From an uncultured Prevotellaceae bacterium (GTDB taxonomy: Bacteria > Bacteroidota > Bacteroidia > Bacteroidales > Muribaculaceae), in contig CAMGFF010000057.1 of NCBI GenBank assembly GCA_946055125.1, positions 1 through 10,538 of the forward strand: DNA of 10,538 nucleotides, given 5' to 3'. The notes below the pieces were generated by a model. The model did not search any database. It was not told the origin of the DNA and saw only the letters and a program-made list of their open reading frames with translations. The first letter of the stretch is position 1; every line of letters begins with the position of its first letter. Below are positions 1 to 6,318 of the stretch, piece after piece. The position numbers and the translations under genes were made by a program.

Positions 1-91
1 GGCCATTCCTGAGTCGAAGATAGTGATGGGCTTCTTCATTGTGGCAATCTTGCTTGCCGCAATCACCTTTGTAAACCTAAAGATAAGATAA
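1..91 (+). CDS. mraY: MraY C-terminus (phospho-MurNAc-pentapeptide transferase), 5'-truncated by the window
   Basis: Reading from base 2, 29 codons end at a TAA (89-91) and encode a hydrophobic helix followed by a short basic tail ending in LKIR. This looks like the last transmembrane segment and the terminal (T/V)LK(I/L/V)R typical of MraY. MraY is the integral membrane enzyme that transfers phospho-MurNAc-pentapeptide to undecaprenyl phosphate, making lipid I. The fragment is too short to show catalytic residues. The identification rests on the C-terminal pattern and on its place 33 bp upstream of murD, where mraY is normally found in dcw clusters. It most likely shares a transcript with murD. 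Confidence 0.8.
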   Translation, partial: AIPESKIVMGFFIVAILLAAITFVNLKIR

Positions 92-124
92 AGACAACAA
101 GCGATAAAAATAAAAAAAGCAACA

Positions 125-1471
125 ATGGAACAGAAAAGAATAGTAGTGCTGGGAGGAGGCGAGAGCGGCGCGGGAGCCGCAGTGCTCGCCAAGGTGAAGG
201 GCTGCGATGTGTGGCTCTCGGATATGGGTGCGATAGCTCCCCGCTACAAGGAGCTGCTCGCCGAGCATGGCATCCCCTTTGAGGAGGGGAAGCACACCGA
301 GGAGCGCATACTTGCAGCCGATGAGGTGATAAAGAGCCCCGGCATCCCCGACACGGCTCCCATCATCACCCGCGTCAAGGCCAAGAACATTCCGGTGATT
401 TCAGAGATTGAGTTTGCCGGCCGCTACACCGATGCTAAGATGGTGTGCATCACCGGCAGCAATGGCAAGACTACTACCACACTGCTCACTTATCACATTC
501 TCAAGGAGGCGGGCCTCAATGTGGGGCTTGCCGGCAATGTGGGGAAGAGCCTGGCGCTGCAGGTGGCCACCGAGAAGCACGATGTGTATGTGATAGAGCT
601 TAGCAGCTTCCAGCTCGACAATATGTATGAGTTCAAGGCCAATATTGCCGTGCTCATGAACATCACCCCCGACCACCTCGACCGCTACGACCACAAGATG
701 GAGAACTATGTGGCGGCCAAGTTCCGCATCTTGCAGAACCAGACGGGCGACGACTCCTTCATCTTCTGGGAGAACGACCCCATTATCGCCGCACAGCTCA
801 AGCACATAAAGATAGAGGCCAAGATGTATCCATTCTCGGAGCAGGACGAGACCACAGCCTCGGCCTACCTTGAGGACGGGAAGGTGATTTTCCACACCGG
901 CGAGGAGCTTATAGAGATTCCGCGCGAGGAGCTGGCCCTGAAGGGGCTTCACAATCTCTACAACTCGATGGCCGCCGGCCTCTCGGCTTCGATACTGAAT
1001 ATCAAGAAGGACGTGATACGCCGCGCCCTTGAGGACTTTGAGGCCGTGGAGCACCGCCTCGAATATGTGGACACTATCGATGGCGTGCGCTATGTGAACG
1101 ACTCCAAGGCCACCAACGTGAACTCCTGCTGGTATGCTCTCGAGAGCATGACCACCCCCGTGGTGCTCATTCTCGGCGGCAAGGACAAGGGCAACGACTA
1201 CACCGAGATTGAGGCCTTTGTGAGGCAAAAGGTGAAGGCCATTGTGTGCATGGGCGTTGACAACGCCAAGTTGCACGCATTCTTCGACTCCAAGGTGCCG
1301 GCCATCGCCGATGCCGGCAGCATGGCCGAGGCGGTGGAGAAGTGCCGCAGCTTCGCCTCGGCAGGCGACACCGTGCTTCTCTCGCCCTGCTGTGCCAGCT
1401 TCGACCTCTTCAAGAGCTATGAGGACCGCGGACGACAATTCAAGGCCTGCGTGGCGGCACTGAAAGATTAA
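125..1471 (+). CDS. murD: MurD, UDP-N-acetylmuramoyl-L-alanine:D-glutamate ligase
   Basis: This cytoplasmic ATP-dependent Mur ligase adds D-glutamate to UDP-MurNAc-L-Ala. The protein is 448 residues, normal for the family. An N-terminal Rossmann-like domain starts with VVLGGGESG (residues 7-15) and binds the UDP substrate. The ATP-binding loop is GSNGKTTTT (111-119). ELSSFQLD (158-165) and NITPDHLDRY (179-188) are central-domain signatures, and YVAAKFRI holds Lys199, matching the carbamylated lysine of E. coli MurD (K198). The C-terminal domain shows HNLYN, NDSKATN, LGGKDKG and SPCCASFDLF; the last carries Cys where many bacteria have Ala, a form I associate with Bacteroidota. The ATG at 125 follows an A-rich spacer with no Shine-Dalgarno. 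It lies between mraY and ftsW, as expected in this cluster. No key residue appears to be missing. Confidence 0.97.
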   Translation: MEQKRIVVLGGGESGAGAAVLAKVKGCDVWLSDMGAIAPRYKELLAEHGIPFEEGKHTEERILAADEVIKSPGIPDTAPIITRVKAKNIPVISEIEFAGRYTDAKMVCITGSNGKTTTTLLTYHILKEAGLNVGLAGNVGKSLALQVATEKHDVYVIELSSFQLDNMYEFKANIAVLMNITPDHLDRYDHKMENYVAAKFRILQNQTGDDSFIFWENDPIIAAQLKHIKIEAKMYPFSEQDETTASAYLEDGKVIFHTGEELIEIPREELALKGLHNLYNSMAAGLSASILNIKKDVIRRALEDFEAVEHRLEYVDTIDGVRYVNDSKATNVNSCWYALESMTTPVVLILGGKDKGNDYTEIEAFVRQKVKAIVCMGVDNAKLHAFFDSKVPAIADAGSMAEAVEKCRSFASAGDTVLLSPCCASFDLFKSYEDRGRQFKACVAALKD

Positions 1472-1496
1472 TCAAGACAATAAAACAAGAAAAAAT

Positions 1497-2807
1497 ATGT
1501 CCGGCAACACCCACACCGAAGCCCCCCGACCAGGCGCGCCACAGCGTCCCGCCGATAATTGGATATGGGGATTCTACATAATTCTGTGCCTCATCTCGCT
1601 GGTGGAGTCCTACAGCGCGTCGAGCCAGGACATCGCCAAGTTTGGGCTGGTGATGCCCATCCTCAAGCACGCGCTGCTGCTGCTTGGCGGCATAGGCATA
1701 GCCTTTGGCATGCAGCATGTGCACTACAACAAGATGAAGATATTCATTCCGCTCTTTGCGCTGCTCACGCTTGCCATGGTGCTCTATGTGATGAAATATG
1801 GCGAGGTGCTCAATGGCGCCCGGCGGTCGTTCAGGCTGCTTGGCATCTCCATACAGCCCTCGGAGATGGCCAAGCTGTCGCTGGTTACGATAATTGCGTG
1901 GGTGATGTCGAAGGTGCAGATACCCGGAGGAGGCGTGAAGTGGGGCGGCATAGTGGTGTGTGCCACAGTGGTGCTTCTCTTTGGCGCATTGCTCTATCCG
2001 CAGGGCTTCACCAACACGGTGATACTCATGGGCATCAGCCTCGCGATGATGCTTATCAGCGGCATACAGGTGAAGCGCCTGATGATAGTGCTGGCGGTGT
2101 ATGGCCTGTGCTTTGTGGGCTACAAGAGCTACGACCGCCACAACGAGGAGCGCGAGGCGCTCACGGCGCAGGTGACCCAGGTGGCCACCCGGCCCGACGC
2201 CAAGGCGGCCCCCGACCGCACCGACACGCGCAAGAACCGCCTGAAGTCGTTCGACTTCAATGAGGACTCGTGCCTCGCCCACCCCATGACGAGTGAGTAT
2301 CACCAGGAGCAATATGGCTACATGGCCCGCGCCCATGGTGGGGTGATTGGCGTGGGTCCCGGCAACTCCCGCGAGTGCAGTCGCCTGCCACTGGCATTCT
2401 CCGACTATGTGTTCTCAATCATCGTCGAGGAGCTTGGCTTTGTGGGGGCTGTGGTGATCATGGTACTCTACCTCTCGCTGCTGGGCCGCGCCGGCTACAT
2501 AGCCCAGCGGTGCAAGCGAGCCTTCCCGGCCCTGCTGGTGATGGGAATGGCGGTGATGATCACCGTGCAGGCACTCTCGCACATGGCCATCAACTGCGGC
2601 CTGGTGCCTGTAACCGGGCAGCCGCTGCCATTCATATCGAAGGGCGGCTCGGCGATTATCATCATGAGCATAGCCATGGGCATAATGCTCAGCGTGAGCC
2701 GCTATGCCGAGTTCAACCCCGGCAAGAAGCCTTTGCCCGCCGTCGACAAGAAGACGGGCGCCGGAGATGAGAAGGAGGAGGCTATCAACCCGGCTCAGAT
2801 GGCTTGA
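1497..2807 (+). CDS. ftsW: FtsW, SEDS-family septal peptidoglycan glycosyltransferase
   Basis: This polytopic membrane protein polymerises lipid II into septal glycan together with FtsI (PBP3), whose gene should lie upstream of the window. The 436 residues show many hydrophobic segments between about residues 22 and 404. SEDS signatures are visible: LNGARRSFRLLG followed by QPSEMAK (120-126), PQGFTNTVILM (168-178), GVGPGNS (285-291), LPLAFSDYVFSIIVEELG (297-314) and PVTGQPLPFISKGGSA (371-386). Asp303, in the SDYVF segment, aligns with the catalytic aspartate of E. coli FtsW (D297). A polar, highly charged stretch of roughly 60 residues (about 211-270) sits in the loop before GVGPGNS and is longer than in E. 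coli. The C-terminal tail (about 405-436) is also polar. The start ATG at 1497 follows a 25 bp A-rich spacer after murD. RodA is the alternative SEDS member, but the cluster position and the SDYVF region favour FtsW. Confidence 0.95.
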   Translation: MSGNTHTEAPRPGAPQRPADNWIWGFYIILCLISLVESYSASSQDIAKFGLVMPILKHALLLLGGIGIAFGMQHVHYNKMKIFIPLFALLTLAMVLYVMKYGEVLNGARRSFRLLGISIQPSEMAKLSLVTIIAWVMSKVQIPGGGVKWGGIVVCATVVLLFGALLYPQGFTNTVILMGISLAMMLISGIQVKRLMIVLAVYGLCFVGYKSYDRHNEEREALTAQVTQVATRPDAKAAPDRTDTRKNRLKSFDFNEDSCLAHPMTSEYHQEQYGYMARAHGGVIGVGPGNSRECSRLPLAFSDYVFSIIVEELGFVGAVVIMVLYLSLLGRAGYIAQRCKRAFPALLVMGMAVMITVQALSHMAINCGLVPVTGQPLPFISKGGSAIIIMSIAMGIMLSVSRYAEFNPGKKPLPAVDKKTGAGDEKEEAINPAQMA

Positions 2808-2849
2808 AAGAAATTAACAACGTGTGATTTTTTCAATAATTGAACGATT

Positions 2850-3959
2850 ATGAACGAAGTGAAGCGTTTTTTGATAAGTGGTGGCGGCACGGGCGGACAC
2901 ATCTTCCCGGCGGTGGCTATCGCCAATGAGATACGCCGCCGCTATCCCGAGGCCAAAATCCTATTCGTGGGAGCTGAGAACCGCATGGAGATGGAGAAGG
3001 TGCCGGCAGCCGGCTACGACATAAAGGGGCTGCCCGTGTGTGGCTTCGACCGCAAGAACCTGCTGCGCAATGTGTGGGTGCTGGTGAAGCTCTACAAGAG
3101 TATGCGCATGGCGAAGAGGATTCTGCGCGACTTTGCCCCCGATATTGCCATAGGCGTGGGCGGATATGCCAGCGGCCCCATGCTCAAGGAGGCACAGAAG
3201 CGCGGTATTCCCACGCTCATACAGGAGCAGAACTCCTATGCCGGTGTCACCAACAAGCTTCTGGCCAAGGGCGCACGCGCCATTTGCGTGGCCTATGAGG
3301 GCATGGAGCGATTCTTCCCGGCCGAGAAGATTGTGATGACCGGCAACCCGGTGCGCCGCAACCTGCTGCAATGCTCGCTCACGCCCGCCGAAGCCCGCCG
3401 CGAAATGGGGCTCGACCCTGCCCGTCGCACCATTCTGGTGGTGGGAGGCAGCCTTGGCGCACGCACGGTGAATGAGAGCATCATAGCCGCCCTGCCGGCT
3501 GTCGCCGCTGCCGATGATGTGCAGGTGATTTGGCAGACGGGGAAATACTACGATGAATCGACCCGCGCCGCGCTCGAGGCTTCACCGGCACGCAATGTGG
3601 TGCGGATGCCCTTCATCGCCAATATGGACGTGGCTTATCGCGCCGCCGACCTGGTGGTGAGCCGCGCCGGGGCAAGCTCTATCTCGGAGCTGCAGCTGCT
3701 GGGCAAGCCGTCGATACTGGTGCCATCGCCTAATGTGGCCGAGGATCACCAGACGAAGAATGCCCTTGCCCTTGCCGACCGCAACGCCGCAATAATGGTG
3801 CGCGACGCCGATGCGGTGGCTACCCTGGGCCGCACTATGCTTGCCACCGTGCACGATGATGCGCTGCTGGCCTCGCTCGCCGCTAATGTGGAGAGAATGG
3901 CCCTGCGCAATGCCGATGAGCGCATTGTGGATTGTGTGATGGGGATAGTGGAGAGGTAA
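2850..3959 (+). CDS. murG: MurG, UDP-GlcNAc:lipid I N-acetylglucosaminyltransferase
   Basis: This GT28-family, GT-B fold enzyme sits on the inner face of the cytoplasmic membrane and adds GlcNAc to lipid I to form lipid II. The protein is 369 residues, a normal length. The N-terminal domain carries the glycine-rich loop GGGTGGHIFP (11-20), then GVGGYASGP (102-110) and QEQNSYAG (125-132). The last replaces the HEQN of E. coli with QEQN, a variant I associate with Bacteroidota. GNPVR (165-169) leads into the C-terminal domain, with GGSLGA (199-204), SRAGASSISEL (271-281) and the UDP-GlcNAc-binding stretch PSPNVAEDHQTKNA (292-305). It follows ftsW after 42 bp and precedes murC by 70 bp. The start is in the context ACGATTATGAAC, which also surrounds the ftsZ start. 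All expected motifs are present. Confidence 0.96.
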   Translation: MNEVKRFLISGGGTGGHIFPAVAIANEIRRRYPEAKILFVGAENRMEMEKVPAAGYDIKGLPVCGFDRKNLLRNVWVLVKLYKSMRMAKRILRDFAPDIAIGVGGYASGPMLKEAQKRGIPTLIQEQNSYAGVTNKLLAKGARAICVAYEGMERFFPAEKIVMTGNPVRRNLLQCSLTPAEARREMGLDPARRTILVVGGSLGARTVNESIIAALPAVAAADDVQVIWQTGKYYDESTRAALEASPARNVVRMPFIANMDVAYRAADLVVSRAGASSISELQLLGKPSILVPSPNVAEDHQTKNALALADRNAAIMVRDADAVATLGRTMLATVHDDALLASLAANVERMALRNADERIVDCVMGIVER

Positions 3960-3965
3960 GAGGTG

Positions 3966-3976
3966 AGAGATAAGAG
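3966..3976 (+). repeat. Purine-rich spacer repeat, copy 1 (AGAGATAAGAG)
   Basis: Immediately after the murG stop, the + strand is almost pure purine plus T for about 25 bases and contains AGAGATAAGAG. The same 11-mer occurs at 9585-9595, just after the yqeY stop. It has no dyad symmetry and no T-run follows, so it does not look like an intrinsic terminator. The role is unknown; it could be a dispersed low-complexity repeat or an mRNA-level signal. Confidence 0.45.
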
Positions 3977-4029
3977 ATAAGGGGCTTTTAGGGGTGCTGG
4001 TTGGATTAAGATAAAAAAAACGCTTAGTT

Positions 4030-5403
4030 ATGAAGGATTATAAGTCGATATATTTTGTGGGCGCGGGCGGTATTGGTATGGCTGCCCTTGAGCGCTATTT
4101 CCTGGCTCAGGGCTTTCGCGTGGCGGGCTACGACCGCACGCGCACTGAGCTTACCGATGCTCTTGCAAGTGAGGGCGTGGAGATTTGCTATGATGAGGCG
4201 GCAAGCCTTATCCCCGATTACTGCAAGAACCCCGCCGACACGCTGGTGGTGTTCACTCCTGCCGTGCCTGCCTCGCATGAGGGGCTGTGCTACTTCCGCA
4301 ACGGCGGCTTCACGGTGATGAAGCGAGCCGAGCTGCTGGGGCTTATCACCCGCAGCTCCAAGGGGCTGTGCTTTGCGGGCACTCACGGCAAGACCACCAC
4401 ATCGAGCATGGCTGCCCACATTCTGCATTGCTCCTCTGTGGGCTGCAATGCCTTCCTTGGCGGTATTCTGCGCAACTATGGCAGCAACCTGCTGCTCAGC
4501 GCCACCAGCCCCTACTCGGTGATTGAGGCCGATGAGTTTGACCGCTCGTTTCACCACCTCTCGCCTTATATCGCGGTGATAACCGCCACCGACCCCGACC
4601 ATCTCGACATCTACGGCACCGAGGAGGCATATCTTGAGAGTTTTGCGCACTTCACCGAGCTGATACAGCCCGGAGGCACACTGCTGCTGCACACCGGGCT
4701 GAAGGTGCAGCCGCGCGTGCCACAGGGCGTGCGCACCCTCAGCTACTCGCGCAATGAGGGCGACTACCACGCCGAGCGCGTGCGCAAGGGCAATGGCGAG
4801 ATAGTATTTGACTTCGTGACCCCCACGGGCGTGGTGGCCGACGTGAAACTCGGCGTGCCTGTGGATATCAACATAGAGAATGCCGTGGCGGCGATGGCGG
4901 TGTGCCACATGGTGGGCGTGCCGGGCGAGGTGATGCGCCAGGCCATTGGCACCTTCCTGGGCGCAAAACGCCGCTTTGAGTTCTGGCTCAAGGAACCGGG
5001 CGACAATGGCCGCGTGATTATCGACGACTACGCCCATCACCCCGACGAGCTGCGAGCCAGCATAGCATCGGTGAAGGACCTCTATCCCCATCGCAAGCTC
5101 ACGGTGGTGTTCCAGCCGCACCTCTACACCCGCACGCGCGACTTCGCCCCACAATTTGCCGAGGCGCTCTCGCTTGCCGATGAGGTGATACTGCTCAACA
5201 TCTACCCGGCACGCGAGCTTCCCATACCCGGAGTGACCAGCGAAATCATATTTCGCGACATAAAATGCCCCGTGAAAGAGATTTGCGACAAGACACTCTT
5301 GGTAAATCGAATAAAAAGCCGTAACTTTGAGGTCTTGCTGACGGCCGGTGCCGGCGATGTGTGCAACTACCTGCCCGCAATCGTCGAAGCCGTGACAAAA
5401 TAG
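4030..5403 (+). CDS. murC: MurC, UDP-N-acetylmuramate:L-alanine ligase
   Basis: This is the first Mur ligase of the cytoplasmic pathway, joining L-alanine to UDP-MurNAc with ATP. The 457-residue length fits. The N-terminal UDP-binding domain begins with GAGGIGM (11-17). The ATP loop is GTHGKTTTSS (117-126). EADEFDRSF (166-174), with the catalytic-site acidic residues, and DPDHLD (188-193) belong to the central domain. ENA (283-285) and AKRRFE (312-317) follow, and the C-terminal domain carries DDYAHHP (332-338) and FQPHLYTRT (361-369). The THGKTTT and DDYAHHP pair separates MurC from MurD, MurE and MurF. Mpl is an alternative member of this subfamily, but the N-terminal motif and position between murG and ftsQ favour MurC. 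The start is preceded by a run of eight A and CGCTTAGTT, with no Shine-Dalgarno. A 509-codon open frame on the opposite strand is a shadow of this gene. Confidence 0.95.
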   Translation: MKDYKSIYFVGAGGIGMAALERYFLAQGFRVAGYDRTRTELTDALASEGVEICYDEAASLIPDYCKNPADTLVVFTPAVPASHEGLCYFRNGGFTVMKRAELLGLITRSSKGLCFAGTHGKTTTSSMAAHILHCSSVGCNAFLGGILRNYGSNLLLSATSPYSVIEADEFDRSFHHLSPYIAVITATDPDHLDIYGTEEAYLESFAHFTELIQPGGTLLLHTGLKVQPRVPQGVRTLSYSRNEGDYHAERVRKGNGEIVFDFVTPTGVVADVKLGVPVDINIENAVAAMAVCHMVGVPGEVMRQAIGTFLGAKRRFEFWLKEPGDNGRVIIDDYAHHPDELRASIASVKDLYPHRKLTVVFQPHLYTRTRDFAPQFAEALSLADEVILLNIYPARELPIPGVTSEIIFRDIKCPVKEICDKTLLVNRIKSRNFEVLLTAGAGDVCNYLPAIVEAVTK

Positions 5404-5424
5404 CACAAATATTTTTCCTTGGAT

Positions 5425-6306
5425 ATGAAAACAGTGCTGAAGAAAATACTGCTTTGCCTCACCGTGATAGTGGTGGTGGGTGGAATCACCACCGCCGCCG
5501 TGTGGGCCGACATGCAGGCACGCGCCCGCGTGTGCCGGGGCGTGATAGTGCACCTACTCAATGAGCAGCAGGTGCAATTTGTCACCAAGCAGAGCATTCT
5601 CGCAGCACTCGAGAAGGCCCAGCTCAACCCCAAGGGGCTGCCGCTGGCCACAATCGACACCGACATCATAGAGCAATACATAGCCTCCTCGGAGTTTATG
5701 GAGAATGTGGAGTGCTACATCGACTCACGCAACAACTTTGTGATAGAGGCACGGCAGCTGGTGCCGGTGATGCGCGTATTCGACGGCGACCGCTCCTATT
5801 ATGTGAACCGCGAGGGAAAGCGCATGTCGGCCACAAAGACCTATCATGTGGACGTGCCGGTGGTTGAGGGGCACTTCACCCGGCAGTGGCCCGCCACGAG
5901 GCTCGTGCCCATGCTCGACTATGTGTCGCGCGACAAGGCACTGAGCCAGCTGGTGACAATGTGGGTGGTGCGCGACACCAGCAATGTGTGCTTTGTGCCC
6001 TCGATACGCGGGCACATTGTGAACATGGGCAGCCCCACAGGCTATGAGTCGAAGTTTGCCAAGCTGCTGAAGTTCTACAAGGAGGTGCTCAGCGTGAAGG
6101 GCTGGGAGACCTACAGCGAGATTACGCTCAAGTGGAACTACCAGGTGGTGGGCACGCTGCGCGACAAGAAGCCGCTCACCGAGCCCGACTACGACCCCGA
6201 TGACGACGACCAGGCCCCCGACGTGGCCTCGATCGACATGGAGCAGCTAAGGCGTGAGGACTCCATTGCCACTGCGAAGAAACCGATAATTAAGAAAAAA
6301 TCATAA
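5425..6306 (+). CDS. ftsQ: FtsQ, single-pass divisome scaffold protein (POTRA domain)
   Basis: FtsQ is a bitopic inner-membrane protein that links early divisome proteins to FtsB/FtsL and FtsW/FtsI. The 293-residue product has a short basic N-terminus (KTVLKK), one transmembrane segment at about residues 8-27 (ILLCLTVIVVVGG then ITTAAVW) and a periplasmic region. Residues about 35-105 fit a POTRA-like fold and about 110-250 the beta domain, although sequence conservation is low, as is usual for FtsQ. The assignment leans strongly on topology and on its place between murC and ftsA. The frame also opens with TTG at 5419, two codons earlier; I chose the ATG at 5425 because ATG is used by the neighbouring genes. 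The tail (about 252-293) is unusual: an acidic run with DPDDDD, then a basic end (KKPIIKKKS). Spacing to ftsA is 12 bp. Confidence 0.88.
   Translation: MKTVLKKILLCLTVIVVVGGITTAAVWADMQARARVCRGVIVHLLNEQQVQFVTKQSILAALEKAQLNPKGLPLATIDTDIIEQYIASSEFMENVECYIDSRNNFVIEARQLVPVMRVFDGDRSYYVNREGKRMSATKTYHVDVPVVEGHFTRQWPATRLVPMLDYVSRDKALSQLVTMWVVRDTSNVCFVPSIRGHIVNMGSPTGYESKFAKLLKFYKEVLSVKGWETYSEITLKWNYQVVGTLRDKKPLTEPDYDPDDDDQAPDVASIDMEQLRREDSIATAKKPIIKKKS
5472..5493 (+). other. Perfect 7-bp inverted repeat (possible mRNA hairpin) in the start of ftsQ
   Basis: GGTGGTG at 5472-5478 is exactly complementary to CACCACC at 5487-5493, leaving an 8-base loop. It covers codons 16-23 of ftsQ, in the signal-anchor (VVVGGITT). 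Glycine/valine GGT and GTG codons followed by threonine ACC codons could produce it by chance, so a regulatory role is only a possibility. Confidence 0.35.
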
Positions 6307-6318
6307 TAAATTGCTTTT

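Noticed and set aside
401..1438. A 345-codon open frame on the - strand opposite murD
   Set aside because: Composition is shadow-like and it covers the conserved MurD coding region; no family resemblance.
1559..2263. A 234-codon + strand open frame inside ftsW in another frame
   Set aside because: Low-complexity translation (His, Arg, Ala, Gln) with no motif; the overlapping FtsW frame has clear SEDS signatures.
1440..2336. A 298-codon open frame on the - strand opposite ftsW
   Set aside because: His-rich translation without motifs, fully opposed to FtsW coding sequence; it is an artefact of GC-rich codon use.
3222..3245. Loss of the MurG HEQN motif (reads QEQN)
   Set aside because: The rest of the motif (EQNSYAG) and all other MurG motifs are intact; the His-to-Gln change looks like a lineage variant rather than a defect.
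3960..4029. Possible terminator or promoter in the murG-murC spacer
   Set aside because: No stem followed by a T-run and no TAnnTTTG element could be found; it holds only the purine-rich repeat and an A-rich leader.
5419..5424. A TTG start for ftsQ two codons upstream of the ATG
   Set aside because: The neighbouring genes start with ATG and the TTG adds only two residues; ATG at 5425 is the simpler choice, though TTG cannot be excluded.
4024..5553. A 509-codon open frame on the - strand opposite murC and the start of ftsQ
   Set aside because: It has no recognisable domain and is rich in His, Ala, Gly and Val, as expected from antisense reading of GC-rich codons. It overlaps a gene with complete MurC motifs.
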